Positions 5,728 through 13,145 of a stretch of DNA of 15,833 bases are shown one piece after another; within the stretch, counting starts at the first letter, position 1; the number at the start of each line of letters is the position of its first letter. The position numbers were made by a program, and so were the translations under genes. The DNA is taken from contig JAFULE010000048.1 of NCBI GenBank assembly GCA_017483235.1, positions 1 to 15,833 of the forward strand. The letters are read 5' to 3'. The DNA comes from Faecalibacterium sp. (GTDB lineage Bacteria; Bacillota; Clostridia; Oscillospirales; Ruminococcaceae). The notes below the pieces were generated by a model, which did no database searches, was not told the DNA's origin, and worked only from the letters and a program-made list of their open reading frames with translations.

Positions 5728-5864
5728 ATGACGAAAGTTTTTGGCGTTGGCGGTTGTGAACCAATTACCCTTTGCGTACAAAAGACGGTTGTGATATCTT
5801 TACACTGGATGAGTATGAGGGGGCTGCGGCCCAGTGTGAAGAATGCGGAAGGATTTTGAGATGA
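5728..5864 (+). pseudogene. cysteine-rich mini-ORF, apparently frameshifted, coupled to the MATE gene
   Basis: Two short frames join at an A-run. From ATG 5728 one frame reads MTKVFGVGGCEPITLCVQK. After a -1 shift at 5780-5783 (CAAAAG) the other reads DGCDIFTLDEYEGAA and then QCEECGRILR, ending in TGA at 5862-5864. That TGA overlaps the ATG of the MATE gene as ATGA. Joined, they give about 45 residues with five cysteines, including a CEEC knuckle that resembles half a zinc ribbon. No convincing ribosome binding site is visible for either half. It could be a decayed small gene, a sequencing error, or chance. I cannot assign a family. Confidence 0.25.
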
Positions 5865-7231
5865 AGCTGCACGATTATCTGGAAACCGATCTGAATTTTT
5901 ACAAAAAAGTGGCGTCGGTGGCCATTCCGGTCACAGCGCAGAATCTGATCACCATTGGCGTGAATATGATGGACACCATCATGCTGGGTTCGCTGGGCGA
6001 GATCGCTCTGTCGGCTTCTTCGCTGGCAAACCAGTTCATCAGCCTGTTTCAGATTTTTTGCATGGGTCTGGGCATGGGCGCATCGGTGCTTACCTCGCGC
6101 TATTTTGGCGCAAAGGACAATCGCTCGCTGAAAATGGTCATCACGGTGGCATGGCGGTTCTGTCTGGGGCTGGCGGTGCTGTTTACGGTGGCGGCCGCCC
6201 TTGCCCCCGAAACCATTCTGCGTTTGTACAGCAACGAAGCCGATGTGATTGCAAACGGTGCGATCTATCTGCGCTGGTCGCTGCCCACCTTTGTGATGGG
6301 CGGCATGGCGCTGGTGACCACCAACATCATGCGCAGCATCAACCTGACCAAGGTGCCGCTGGTTACCTCGGTGATGGCCTTTTTCATCAATGTGGGTGCC
6401 AACTGGATCTTCATCTACGGCAAGCTGGGTGCCCCGGTCATGGGGGTGGCCGGCGCGGCACTGGGCACCGTGATCGCCCGCGTGTTCGAATTCAGCTGCA
6501 TCTGCGGCTATTTCGTATTTGTGGACAAGACCATCCGCTATCGTCTGCGGGACTTTTTCGGCCGCTGCCGCGGCGTGCTGGGTGAATACATCAAAACCAG
6601 CCTGCCGGTGCTGATCAGCGACGGCCTGCTGGGGCTGGGCAACAACGCGGTGGCCATGGTGATCGGCCGCATGGGTGCTCAGTTCGTTTCGGCCAATGCC
6701 ATCACCACCGTGGTACAGCAAACCAGCACCGTGTTTGTGCAGGGTGTGTCCTTTTCGGCCACCATCATCACCGGGCAGACGCTGGGGCAGGGCCGCATCA
6801 GGGATGCCGAGCGGCAGGGCTACACCTTTTTTGCGCTGGGCACGGCGCTTGGGCTGGTGGCGTGCAGCATTATCATGCTGATCAAAACGCCGGTGATCAA
6901 CGCCTACAACATCACCCCCGAAACCACCGCCATTGCCCACCAGCTGATGAACGCCATTGGCTTGATCATCGTGTTTCAGGCCATGAACAGTATCCTGACC
7001 AAAGGGGTGCTGCGGGGCGGCGGCGACACCCGCTTTCTGATGGTGGCAGACATTCTGTTTTTGTGGGTGGTGTCCATTCCGCTGGGCGCGTGTGCTGGCC
7101 TTGTGTGGGGGCTGCAGCCGTTCTGGGTGTATGGTGCGCTGAAGGCCGACCAGGTGATCAAGGCGATCTGGTGTGTGTTCCGGCTGCGCAGCGGCAAGTG
7201 GATCAAAAAAATCGAGGGCGCCAAAGAATAA
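5861..7231 (+). CDS. MATE family efflux transporter
   Basis: This 456-residue polytopic membrane protein has the usual length and about 12 predicted helices of the MATE (multidrug and toxin extrusion) family, which export cationic compounds in exchange for Na+ or H+. The N-terminal half shows the typical PVTAQNLITIGVNMMDTIMLG segment and GLGMGASVLTSRYFGAK; the second half repeats the fold (SLPVLISDGLLGLGNNAV, and later GVLRGGGDTRFLM). An ATG at 5843 would add six residues, but AAGGA at 5849-5853 lies seven bases before 5861, so 5861 is preferred. The substrate cannot be told from sequence. No regulator lies directly upstream. The gene ends at a bidirectional terminator shared with the convergent phospholipase gene. 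Confidence 0.93.
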   Translation: MKLHDYLETDLNFYKKVASVAIPVTAQNLITIGVNMMDTIMLGSLGEIALSASSLANQFISLFQIFCMGLGMGASVLTSRYFGAKDNRSLKMVITVAWRFCLGLAVLFTVAAALAPETILRLYSNEADVIANGAIYLRWSLPTFVMGGMALVTTNIMRSINLTKVPLVTSVMAFFINVGANWIFIYGKLGAPVMGVAGAALGTVIARVFEFSCICGYFVFVDKTIRYRLRDFFGRCRGVLGEYIKTSLPVLISDGLLGLGNNAVAMVIGRMGAQFVSANAITTVVQQTSTVFVQGVSFSATIITGQTLGQGRIRDAERQGYTFFALGTALGLVACSIIMLIKTPVINAYNITPETTAIAHQLMNAIGLIIVFQAMNSILTKGVLRGGGDTRFLMVADILFLWVVSIPLGACAGLVWGLQPFWVYGALKADQVIKAIWCVFRLRSGKWIKKIEGAKE

Positions 7232-7237
7232 CCAAGC

Positions 7238-7276
7238 AAAACCGCCGGGTGCAGAACATCTGCACCCGGCGGTTTT
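7238..7276. terminator. bidirectional terminator between the MATE and patatin genes
   Basis: AAAACCGCCGGGTGCAGA (7238-7255) pairs perfectly with TCTGCACCCGGCGGTTTT (7259-7276) around an ACA loop. The 18-bp perfect stem with A/T ends serves both convergent genes. Confidence 0.92.
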
Positions 7277-8421
7277 TATTTTTCTGCCAGGGTGGTGTAG
7301 ACCACGGCGGCTACAAAATCGCGGGGGGTTACGGCGGCAAACACCGCGTCGGCGCCGGCCTTTTCCTCGCCGGCCAACACCGTGCGGTAGCGGTCGGCCT
7401 GTTCGGGGTCATAGGCGGCAGCAAAGGCATCGCACAGCTGCTGCACTGTGTACAGCCGGGTGGGGTCAACCCCGGCCTGCTCGGCGGCAAGCTCCAGCGG
7501 GGCAAGGAGGCGCTGGTCTTTGGCGGGGCCAAACAACTGCACGGCGGTCAGGGCGGTAAGGGCAAGGGCCGGAGCCTCTTCGGTAATGCGGTCCAGCACA
7601 GCGTCGTACCGGGCACTAAAATCGGCCAGCGCCGCAGTCTGCTCGTCACCCAATCGGATGGCATAGGCGGTGCCCTGCACCCGCCCAAAGGCGCGCAGGG
7701 TGTCGTAATAGCCCAGCTCAATATTGCGGCGGGCGACCGTGGGGTCAAATTTCAGCAGCTCGCCCAGATCCCAGTGGCTTTCGATGGTTTTGGTGGGCAG
7801 GCCGGAAAAATTCAGCTTTTTGATGCCCAGCCCGTCAATGTCCACGCACAGCAGTTCGCCGGCGCCCATCCGTTTGGCAAGGCCAAAGGGCAGATTGTCG
7901 GCATAACCGCCGTCGTAAAATTTGGCCCCGTCGATCTGCCGCGGCCGAAAAGCGGGGAAGCAGGCCGCGCTGGCGAGAAGATAATCTTTCACCTTGCCCT
8001 CGGGGATCTCGTCCACCGAAAGCTCCCGCGGGCGAATGCCGTTTTCTTTGCTGCGCTCCACGGTGACAAGGCCAAACCGGATGGAAGAAGCGCGCAGGGC
8101 GTCTTCGTCCAAAAGGCGGTCGATGATCTGCTCCAGCGGGGTTACATCCAGCCCGCCGCCTTTGACCACGTCCCGCAAAAAATCGTGCAGTTCGCCGGGG
8201 GTCAGCCGGTCGGGCAGGGTGATGATATCGTCGGTGTCGATGCTCAGCCACATATCCCGGGCCACATCGCTGAGGCCCAAGGTAAACAGGGCCCCGTTCA
8301 GGCTGCCCACGCTGGTGCCGGTGATGATGTCCGGCTTCCAGCCAAGCTCTTCCAAGGCACGCCAAACGCCCACCTGATAGCTGCCTTTGGCCCCGCCGCC
8401 GGCTAAAACCAGTGCTTTCAC
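7276..8421 (-). CDS. patatin-like phospholipase family protein
   Basis: This 381-residue protein has a patatin domain over roughly residues 1-210. The oxyanion-hole motif GGGAKG is at 8-13, the nucleophile elbow GTSVG at 35-39 with Ser37, and the catalytic DGG at 170-172 with Asp170, so the Ser-Asp dyad is intact. Such enzymes hydrolyse acyl esters of phospholipids or other lipids in the cytoplasm or at the membrane. The C-terminal 170 residues are helical and of unknown role. There is no signal peptide. Translation begins at GTG 8421; AAAGGAG (complement of 8432-8438) is correctly spaced and no alternative ATG fits. The stop abuts the bidirectional terminator. Confidence 0.92.
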   Translation of the reverse strand: MKALVLAGGGAKGSYQVGVWRALEELGWKPDIITGTSVGSLNGALFTLGLSDVARDMWLSIDTDDIITLPDRLTPGELHDFLRDVVKGGGLDVTPLEQIIDRLLDEDALRASSIRFGLVTVERSKENGIRPRELSVDEIPEGKVKDYLLASAACFPAFRPRQIDGAKFYDGGYADNLPFGLAKRMGAGELLCVDIDGLGIKKLNFSGLPTKTIESHWDLGELLKFDPTVARRNIELGYYDTLRAFGRVQGTAYAIRLGDEQTAALADFSARYDAVLDRITEEAPALALTALTAVQLFGPAKDQRLLAPLELAAEQAGVDPTRLYTVQQLCDAFAAAYDPEQADRYRTVLAGEEKAGADAVFAAVTPRDFVAAVVYTTLAEK

Positions 8422-8468
8422 GGCTGCAGCCCTCCTTTCGTTGTGCCATAACGTTCTTCTATGGGGTC

Positions 8469-8477
8469 ATTGTAGCA
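8469..8477 (-). promoter_or_regulatory. extended -10 promoter for the patatin gene
   Basis: On the minus strand TGC-TACAAT (complement of 8469-8477) forms an extended -10 element about 50 bases before the GTG start. No good -35 is seen 17 bases upstream. It lies between the patatin gene and the upstream MerR gene, so patatin may also be cotranscribed with the regulator. Confidence 0.4.
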
Positions 8478-8507
8478 CAACAAAGGGGCGAGAGGGTGAA
8501 AATTTTG

Positions 8508-8933
8508 TTACAGAGCGGCGGTATAAATGCGGATGGCATCCCGCAGAAAGGCGGCACAGCCGGCCACCGTTTTGTCGTAATAGGCGGTAAAGCGGGGGTC
8601 GGCCACATAGCCCTCGGCAAGGCCGGCGTGGGCCTGCGGGGTATAAAAGTTCCAGGTGTAGCCCAGCCAGCGGCGGTGCATGGCGGCAATGCGCTGGCCC
8701 TCGGCCCCGGCAGGGGCTTCGCCGGCGGTTACGGCGGCTTCCAGCGCAGCGCAGATGGCTTTGCCCAAGGTGTCGAAGGCGTTGTATTCTTCCTCGGTCA
8801 TGCCCATCAGCTTGGCGTTGGAAGCGTTTACCGCTTGGTCACCGTACTGTTCGCGGGCCTCGGCACCGTAGGCAGCTTCATTTTGAGTCACGGTGTTTTT
8901 CTTAAATGCTTCAAATTTCTGTTTGTCGGTCAT
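8508..8933 (-). CDS. predicted internal translation product: stand-alone TipAS-like ligand-binding domain
   Basis: Inside the MerR gene, Met114 is preceded on the minus strand by GGGGGAG (complement of 8939-8945), with CCAAA between it and the ATG. The product would be 141 residues and start exactly at the domain boundary (MTDKQKFEAF). In Streptomyces lividans the corresponding short form sequesters the drug without binding DNA. Domain boundary, Shine-Dalgarno and length all agree, but expression is predicted only. Confidence 0.5.
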   Translation of the reverse strand: MTDKQKFEAFKKNTVTQNEAAYGAEAREQYGDQAVNASNAKLMGMTEEEYNAFDTLGKAICAALEAAVTAGEAPAGAEGQRIAAMHRRWLGYTWNFYTPQAHAGLAEGYVADPRFTAYYDKTVAGCAAFLRDAIRIYTAAL

Positions 8934-9272
8934 TTTGGCTCCCCCTTGTGTTTCGTCAATGGTGCGGCGCACCGTGTCGATCAGGCCGGTCAGCCGCTGC
9001 TGCTGTGCGGTCAGCTGCTGCAGATGGCTTTGAAGGGCGGCGTGCCGGTCGTAATCCGGCGCGTCCAGCAAGGTACGGATGGCTGCAAGCTCCAACCCCA
9101 GCTCGCGGTAAAACAGAATGCTCTGCAGCCGGTCCACCTGCTGTGGGCCGTAGATGCGGTAACCGGCCGAACTGATACGGGCGGGCTTGAGCAGCCCCTG
9201 CTGATCGTACCAGCGCAGGGTGCGCGGGGTGATGCCGGACAGCTTCGCCAGCGCCTGAATGGTGTATTCCAT
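8508..9272 (-). CDS. TipA-like MerR family transcriptional activator with TipAS ligand domain
   Basis: This 254-residue protein has a MerR winged helix at the N-terminus (HTH about 4-23, RTLRWYDQQGLLKP, then SAGYRIYGPQQVDRL). A coiled-coil dimerisation helix follows at about 75-110. The C-terminal TipAS antibiotic-recognition domain (about 114-254) includes the typical Ala/Tyr-rich helices and MHRRWLGYTWNFYTPQAHAGLAEGYVADPRF. Proteins of this class bind drugs such as thiopeptides and activate promoters with overlong spacers. The start at 9272 has AGGAGG (complement of 9283-9288). An internal in-frame ATG at 8933 (Met114) has its own GGGGGAG site, as in Streptomyces tipA, where TipAL and TipAS are made from one gene. 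The promoter carries its own probable operator, so positive autoregulation is expected. Confidence 0.9.
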   Translation of the reverse strand: MEYTIQALAKLSGITPRTLRWYDQQGLLKPARISSAGYRIYGPQQVDRLQSILFYRELGLELAAIRTLLDAPDYDRHAALQSHLQQLTAQQQRLTGLIDTVRRTIDETQGGAKMTDKQKFEAFKKNTVTQNEAAYGAEAREQYGDQAVNASNAKLMGMTEEEYNAFDTLGKAICAALEAAVTAGEAPAGAEGQRIAAMHRRWLGYTWNFYTPQAHAGLAEGYVADPRFTAYYDKTVAGCAAFLRDAIRIYTAAL

Positions 9273-9296
9273 GGCGGTGCGCCTCCTTTCAAGGAT

Positions 9297-9327
9297 AGTA
9301 TAAAGCCTGACGTAACGGCAGGGTCAA
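9297..9327 (-). promoter_or_regulatory. MerR-type promoter with 19-bp spacer and central dyad
   Basis: On the minus strand TTGACC (complement of 9322-9327) and TATACT (complement of 9297-9302) are separated by 19 bases, the hallmark of promoters activated by MerR-family twisting. The spacer holds the 17-bp imperfect palindrome CCTGACGTAACGGCAGG (9306-9322), in which seven of eight positions per arm match. The TipA-like protein itself is the likely activator. Confidence 0.8.
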
Positions 9328-9331
9328 GCCC

Positions 9332-9391
9332 TTTTTTGTAAAAAAAGATAACGCCCCGCCCGGCGACAGAACCACTGCACCGGGCGGGGCG
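9332..9391 (-). terminator. terminator of the prmA-rsmE operon
   Basis: CGCCCCGCCCGG (9352-9363) pairs with CCGGGCGGGGCG (9380-9391), a 12-bp stem with a 16-base loop. On the minus strand it is followed by TTATC and a run of seven T (complement of 9340-9346). It lies seven bases after the rsmE stop. Confidence 0.85.
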
Positions 9392-9397
9392 CTTTTG

Positions 9398-10141
9398 TTA
9401 TTCCAGATTGCCGGTCAGGCACATCACGGCCGACAAAGCGGCCAGCGGCGCGGTTTCGCACCGCAGAATGCGGGGGCCAAGGCCCACCACCTTTGCCCCG
9501 GCTTCCAGCGCCTGGGCGGCCTCTTTTTCGGCAAAGCCGCCCTCGGCCCCGGTCAGAATGGCAATGCGGGGGCTGCGGTTGAGGGGCACAGGGGTTTCGG
9601 CCAGCAGCTGCTTCAGCGGCTGGCCGCCGCCCTCGTAGCACAGCAGTACCAGATCGTACTGTTCAAAGCTGCGGCACAGCGCCCCGAAGTTTTCAAACGG
9701 CAGGGCCACATCGGGCAGCACACCCCGGCCGCACTGCTTGGCGGCCTCGAAGGCGATGCGGTTGTACCGTTCGTTTTTCTGCTCTTCCTTTTTGGGGGCG
9801 GCCACGCAGTACCGGCTGAAAAAGGGCACGAAGTGGGCAGCGCCCAGTTCGACCCCGTGGCGGATGACCTGCTCCAGCTTATCCTGCTTGGGGTAACCCA
9901 CCATCAGGGTCACCTCAATGGCCGGCTCGGCGGCGCTGGGGGTGCCGGCATCCACCGCAAACTCCACCAGCTGATCGCTAAAGCCGGTGATCTCGGCGGT
10001 GTATTCGGTGCCTTTGCCGTCGCACAGGATCACCTGTTCGCCCAGCTTTGCCCGCATCACACGGGCAAGGTGATGGGCGTCGGCTCCGCGCAGTGCAGCG
10101 CGGCCATCGGCGATCTCGGCGGTAAAATAACGGTGCGGCAT
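9398..10141 (-). CDS. rsmE: 16S rRNA (uracil(1498)-N(3))-methyltransferase RsmE
   Basis: This 247-residue SPOUT-class methyltransferase makes m3U1498 in 16S rRNA. The N-terminal PUA-like part starts MPHRYF with HHLARVMRAKLGE at 23-35. The trefoil-knot domain contains KQDKLEQVIRHGVELG (85-100), QCGR (136-139), the SAM loop TGAEGGF (197-203; the usual form is GPEGGF) and LGPRILRCETA (221-231; the usual form has RTETA). Both substitutions are mild. It lies 24 bases downstream of prmA on the same strand with its own AAGGAG-like site, a pairing common in Firmicutes. Confidence 0.95.
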   Translation of the reverse strand: MPHRYFTAEIADGRAALRGADAHHLARVMRAKLGEQVILCDGKGTEYTAEITGFSDQLVEFAVDAGTPSAAEPAIEVTLMVGYPKQDKLEQVIRHGVELGAAHFVPFFSRYCVAAPKKEEQKNERYNRIAFEAAKQCGRGVLPDVALPFENFGALCRSFEQYDLVLLCYEGGGQPLKQLLAETPVPLNRSPRIAILTGAEGGFAEKEAAQALEAGAKVVGLGPRILRCETAPLAALSAVMCLTGNLE

Positions 10142-10165
10142 AAAACCTTACTCCTTTAGATTAAA

Positions 10166-11080
10166 TCAGGCTTTGGTGCACAGAATGCATTCCCACCCGC
10201 GCTTTTCGCGGATGGCCTGCACCTTCAGCCCGGCGGCGTTCAGGGCAGCAACCACCTCGTCCTTGCGGGTATCGATGATGCCGCTGGCGATAAAGTAACC
10301 GTGGGGCTTCATCAGGGCGGGCACGGCGGGGGACAGGCTGATGATGGCGTTGGCCACAATGTTGGCCACCACCACGTCGTACTGGCCGCTGGCTTTGTCG
10401 GACAGATCGCCCACCAGCACGGTCAGCTTGTCGGCTACACCGTTCAGCGCGGCGTTTTCGCCGGCAGTGCGCACTGCTACCGGGTCAATGTCCACACCTT
10501 CGGCGCTGGCGGCGCCCAGCTTCAGGGCCGCAATGGCCAGAATGCCGCTGCCGGTGCCGATATCCAGCACCCGCTCGCCGCCGGTGATCTTTTCATCCAG
10601 CGTTTCCAGACACAGACTGGTGGTTTCGTGGCCGCCGGTGCCAAAGGCAAGACCGGGGTCAAGAATCAGCTTAACCCGATCAGTGTCATATTCCTGCCAG
10701 CTGGGCACAATGGCCAGCCGGGTGCCGATCTCCATGGGGTGGTAATATTTGCGCCAGCCGTTCTGCCAGTCGTCCTGCTCGACACCCTCGGTTTCGATGG
10801 TGTACTGGATGCGGGCCTCGTCCAGCCGGGCCTGCAGCAGAGCGATGGTCTCGGCGGGCTGGGCATCGGGCTGTACGTACAGGTGAATAATGACGATGTC
10901 GCGGGGCTTGTCCAGCAGCTCCTGCTCGATCAGGTCCACATGGGCGATCTGCTCCACCTGCCATTCCAGGTCGGAGTAATCCTCGATGTAAATGCCGCCC
11001 TCGGCGATCATGGTAGCAATGGCCTCGGCCTCATCGGCGTTGGCCTTATTCACGGTAAGGCGAATGTCGGTCCATTCCAT
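10166..11080 (-). CDS. prmA: ribosomal protein L11 methyltransferase PrmA
   Basis: This 304-residue protein trimethylates ribosomal protein L11. The N-terminal substrate-recognition region (1-65) is followed by a class I methyltransferase with DPGLAFGTGGHETT at 141-154, SAM motif I VLDIGTGSG at 171-179, the acidic DID at 197-199 and VVANIVAN at 237-244. The ATG at 11080 is preceded by AAGGGAG and starts the family-typical MEWTDIRL. A longer in-frame start at 11257 would add about 59 non-homologous residues across the promoter and is rejected. It is the first gene of the prmA-rsmE operon. Confidence 0.95.
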   Translation of the reverse strand: MEWTDIRLTVNKANADEAEAIATMIAEGGIYIEDYSDLEWQVEQIAHVDLIEQELLDKPRDIVIIHLYVQPDAQPAETIALLQARLDEARIQYTIETEGVEQDDWQNGWRKYYHPMEIGTRLAIVPSWQEYDTDRVKLILDPGLAFGTGGHETTSLCLETLDEKITGGERVLDIGTGSGILAIAALKLGAASAEGVDIDPVAVRTAGENAALNGVADKLTVLVGDLSDKASGQYDVVVANIVANAIISLSPAVPALMKPHGYFIASGIIDTRKDEVVAALNAAGLKVQAIREKRGWECILCTKA

Positions 11081-11119
11081 AAAAAGGTCTCCCTTCGGTA
11101 TCGGTATTCGTTGCCTTTT

Positions 11120-11125
11120 ATTATA
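11120..11125 (-). promoter_or_regulatory. -10 element for prmA
   Basis: TATAAT (complement of 11120-11125) lies 40 bases upstream of the prmA start on the minus strand. I do not find a good -35 at the proper distance, so the promoter is only partly supported. The rest of the 233-base prmA/PAP2 intergenic region holds a TATAAAAT at 11267-11274 that may drive the PAP2 gene, also without a clear -35. Confidence 0.4.
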
Positions 11126-11313
11126 CAACAAAACCCGGACAAAATCAGCCCACAGAGCAAAAGAATAAAGCCGGCCGGCGGGGCAATGCTTATGAACAAA
11201 CCGAAAACTTTTTGTGAAAGCGGGAAAAGCACGGCCCGCAGCGAAAGAATTGGACATATTTGTTCGTATAAAATGGGCAGAGAAAGTTTGAACCGGGAAA
11301 GGAAGAACGATTT

Positions 11314-11964
11314 ATGATGCAAAAACTGCGCCGCCGCCCGGTGGAGGTCATGCTGTGTTATCTGGCGGTATATCAGCTGTGTTTTGTGCTGCTGGAGCGC
11401 TGGCAGAGGCCTTACCATCTGGTGCACTGCCGGCTGGATGCGTATATTCCGTTCCATCAGGTATGGGTTGTGCCGTATGTACTGTGGTTTGTGTGGGTGC
11501 CGCTGACCCTGTTGTGGTTTTTAAAGCACAGTGAGGGGCTGTTCTGGCGGCTGTTTGCCGCCATTGCGCTGGGCAACACGGTGGCTACTGGGGTGTTTGC
11601 GGTGTGGCCCACCATCCAGCTGCGCCGCCGTACCCTGTACGGCAGTGATGTGTTTACATCCCTGATCCGGTTTATTTATACGGTGGATACCCCCACCAAT
11701 GTCTGCCCTTCGCTGCACACCTCGGTTTCGGTGGCCATTCTGCTGGCGGTGCTGGCCAGTGGCATGGGCAAAAGCGGCAAGCTGGCGCATACCGTTATAA
11801 CGGTGGCGATCTGCCTGTCCACTGTGATCATCCGGCAGCATTCCTGTGTGGATGTGTTGTGGGGGGCGGTGCTGTCGCTGGCAATGTGGTATCTGGTGGA
11901 TGCCGTTATGCTGCGCAGCCATAGCCCCAAACGGAAAAAACGGCTGCGCCTGCACCGGGCATAG
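11314..11964 (+). CDS. PAP2 superfamily membrane phosphatase/transferase
   Basis: This 216-residue protein has about five or six membrane helices and the C-terminal PAP2 catalytic signature: PSLHTS at 132-137 with His135, and IIRQHSCVDV at 172-181 with His176 and Asp180. The N-terminal lysine/arginine motif of classical PAP2 enzymes is not obvious, which points to the inositol-phosphoceramide-synthase-like branch (PAP2_3). Likely substrates are lipid phosphates, which are dephosphorylated or transferred at the membrane. Two adjacent ATG codons (11314, 11317) follow AAAGGAAG, and either could be used. The gene appears monocistronic. It is divergent from prmA and ends at a bidirectional terminator. 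Confidence 0.82.
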   Translation: MMQKLRRRPVEVMLCYLAVYQLCFVLLERWQRPYHLVHCRLDAYIPFHQVWVVPYVLWFVWVPLTLLWFLKHSEGLFWRLFAAIALGNTVATGVFAVWPTIQLRRRTLYGSDVFTSLIRFIYTVDTPTNVCPSLHTSVSVAILLAVLASGMGKSGKLAHTVITVAICLSTVIIRQHSCVDVLWGAVLSLAMWYLVDAVMLRSHSPKRKKRLRLHRA

Positions 11965-11968
11965 CGAA

Positions 11969-12005
11969 AAAACGGCCTGCAGTGGATTTCACTGCAGGCC
12001 GTTTT
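11969..12005. terminator. bidirectional terminator between PAP2 and azlD
   Basis: AAAACGGCCTGCAGTG (11969-11984) pairs perfectly with CACTGCAGGCCGTTTT (11990-12005) around GATTT. It serves both convergent transcripts. Confidence 0.92.
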
Positions 12006-12012
12006 GTAATAT

Positions 12013-12321
12013 TCAGCGCAGAAACAGCTCCAGCAAAAACACCGAGCTGCAGGCGGCCACTGCCACCACAAACAGGCTTTTGCCAAACCATGCCAGCGCC
12101 GCGCCTACCAGCAGGGCGGCCCAGCCCGAAATGGGGCTGTTGGTGGCCTGTACACTGGCGGGAAAGGTCATCACCGCCAGCGTTACATACGGTACATAGT
12201 ACAGAAAGCTGCGGATGGTACGGTTTTTGATCTCTTTGCGGATCAAGGTCAGCGGCAGCACCCGGATCAGATAGGTGACCGACGCCATGGCAAGAATGTA
12301 CAGGTACGGGTTGCGCTGCAT
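12013..12321 (-). CDS. azlD: AzlD-type branched-chain amino acid transporter subunit
   Basis: This 102-residue protein has three or four membrane helices and the AzlD pattern: an early ATYLIR-like segment (here VTYLIRVLPLTLI), FLYYVPYVTLAVMTFPA at about 39-55, and a small-residue-rich helix at 67-80. Together with AzlC it forms an exporter of branched-chain amino acids and their analogues. The ATG overlaps the azlC stop by one base (TGATG), so the two are translationally coupled. The gene ends near the shared terminator. Confidence 0.9.
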   Translation of the reverse strand: MQRNPYLYILAMASVTYLIRVLPLTLIRKEIKNRTIRSFLYYVPYVTLAVMTFPASVQATNSPISGWAALLVGAALAWFGKSLFVVAVAACSSVFLLELFLR

Positions 12322-13061
12322 CAGCCTTCGCCTCCTTTCTGCGAGGGGGCGGGTTCGTCCGCTACCGGGAACAGCACCGCCGCGGCACCGGCGATCAGCA
12401 CGGTGAGCAGAATGATCTGAAAACCGCTGGAAATGCCGGCAAACAGGGGCAGGGTACTCACCGCAAAGCTGGCCGCCATCGACACCAGCACCACCCCGGC
12501 CACAACTTTGCTTTGGCGGGCGGGAGGAATGATGATGGCAAGAAACATACCGTACAAGCCCACCGACAGGGCGCTGACCAGCCGGGCAGGCAGCACGTTG
12601 CCCATGATCACACCCAGGCAGGTGCCGATTGCCCAGCCGGGAATGGCCACCGTCATGGCGCCGTAGGTGTAAAAAGGATTCAGCCGCCCCGGCACAGCCA
12701 CCGAGATGGCAAAAATCTCGTCGGTTACATCAAAGCCGATCAGAAGCCGGTGCCAGATCGAGGTGTCGGGCGAAAGCTTCTGGCTGAGCGCGCAGCTCAT
12801 CAGCAGATACCGGGCGTTGGCCACCGCTTCCATCAGGGCAACCTCCAGATAGCTGGCCCCGGCGGCCATCAGGGTAAAGCCGGCAAATTCACCCGCCGAT
12901 GCATTCAGCAAAAAGCTGGTCAGGGTGGCCTGGCCGGCGGTCAGGCCGGCGTTTTTCGCGGCAATGCCAAGGGTAAAGGCTACCGCAAAGTAGCCCAGAC
13001 CAATGGGCACACCGTCCCGGATGCCGCTGCGATATTGCGCGGCGTTGATCTTGTTTTTCAT
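12321..13061 (-). CDS. azlC: AzlC family branched-chain amino acid exporter permease
   Basis: This 246-residue membrane protein matches AzlC: an N-terminal GVPIGLGYFAVAFTLGIAAKNAGLT segment, then LLNASAGEFAGFTLMAAGASYLEVALMEAVANARYLLMS (the conserved NaRY/hyl-like loop), and six or so further helices. Two start codons are possible. The ATG at 13067 leaves only three bases after AAAGGA (complement of 13071-13076), while the ATG at 13061 leaves nine, so 13061 is chosen. A good divergent promoter lies at 13117-13145. AzlC-AzlD pairs export branched-chain amino acids; no Lrp-like regulator is adjacent here. Confidence 0.92.
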   Translation of the reverse strand: MKNKINAAQYRSGIRDGVPIGLGYFAVAFTLGIAAKNAGLTAGQATLTSFLLNASAGEFAGFTLMAAGASYLEVALMEAVANARYLLMSCALSQKLSPDTSIWHRLLIGFDVTDEIFAISVAVPGRLNPFYTYGAMTVAIPGWAIGTCLGVIMGNVLPARLVSALSVGLYGMFLAIIIPPARQSKVVAGVVLVSMAASFAVSTLPLFAGISSGFQIILLTVLIAGAAAVLFPVADEPAPSQKGGEG

Positions 13062-13116
13062 GGTCATACTTCCTTTGTTCCCTCACGCGGCCCAAACCGG
13101 CCGCATCATGTGTTTT

Positions 13117-13145
13117 ATTGTAACGCAGTTCTTGCCGAAATCCAA
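13117..13145 (-). promoter_or_regulatory. promoter of azlCD
   Basis: On the minus strand TTGGAT (complement of 13140-13145), 17 bases, TACAAT (complement of 13117-13122). Its -35 region interleaves with that of the opposite promoter at 13132-13160. Confidence 0.6.

Noticed and set aside
5779..5786. Programmed -1 frameshift in the cysteine-rich mini-ORF
   Set aside because: The site ACAAAAG is not a canonical X-XXY-YYZ heptamer and no stimulatory stem-loop or Shine-Dalgarno is evident. Decay or sequencing error is simpler.
5765..6940. Minus-strand open frame of 391 residues opposite the MATE gene
   Set aside because: It is His/Gln/Arg-rich shadow translation of a high-GC membrane protein gene, with no ribosome binding site.
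6862..8406. Long plus-strand open frame of 514 residues
   Set aside because: It is antisense to the patatin gene and overlaps the MATE 3' end and the bidirectional terminator. Its composition is low in complexity (Gly/Gln/His-rich) and the patatin frame has intact catalytic motifs.
10301..11317. Plus-strand open frame of 338 residues opposite prmA
   Set aside because: It is antisense to a clear PrmA with all methyltransferase motifs. It is Gly/His/Gln-rich and lacks a promoter or ribosome binding site.
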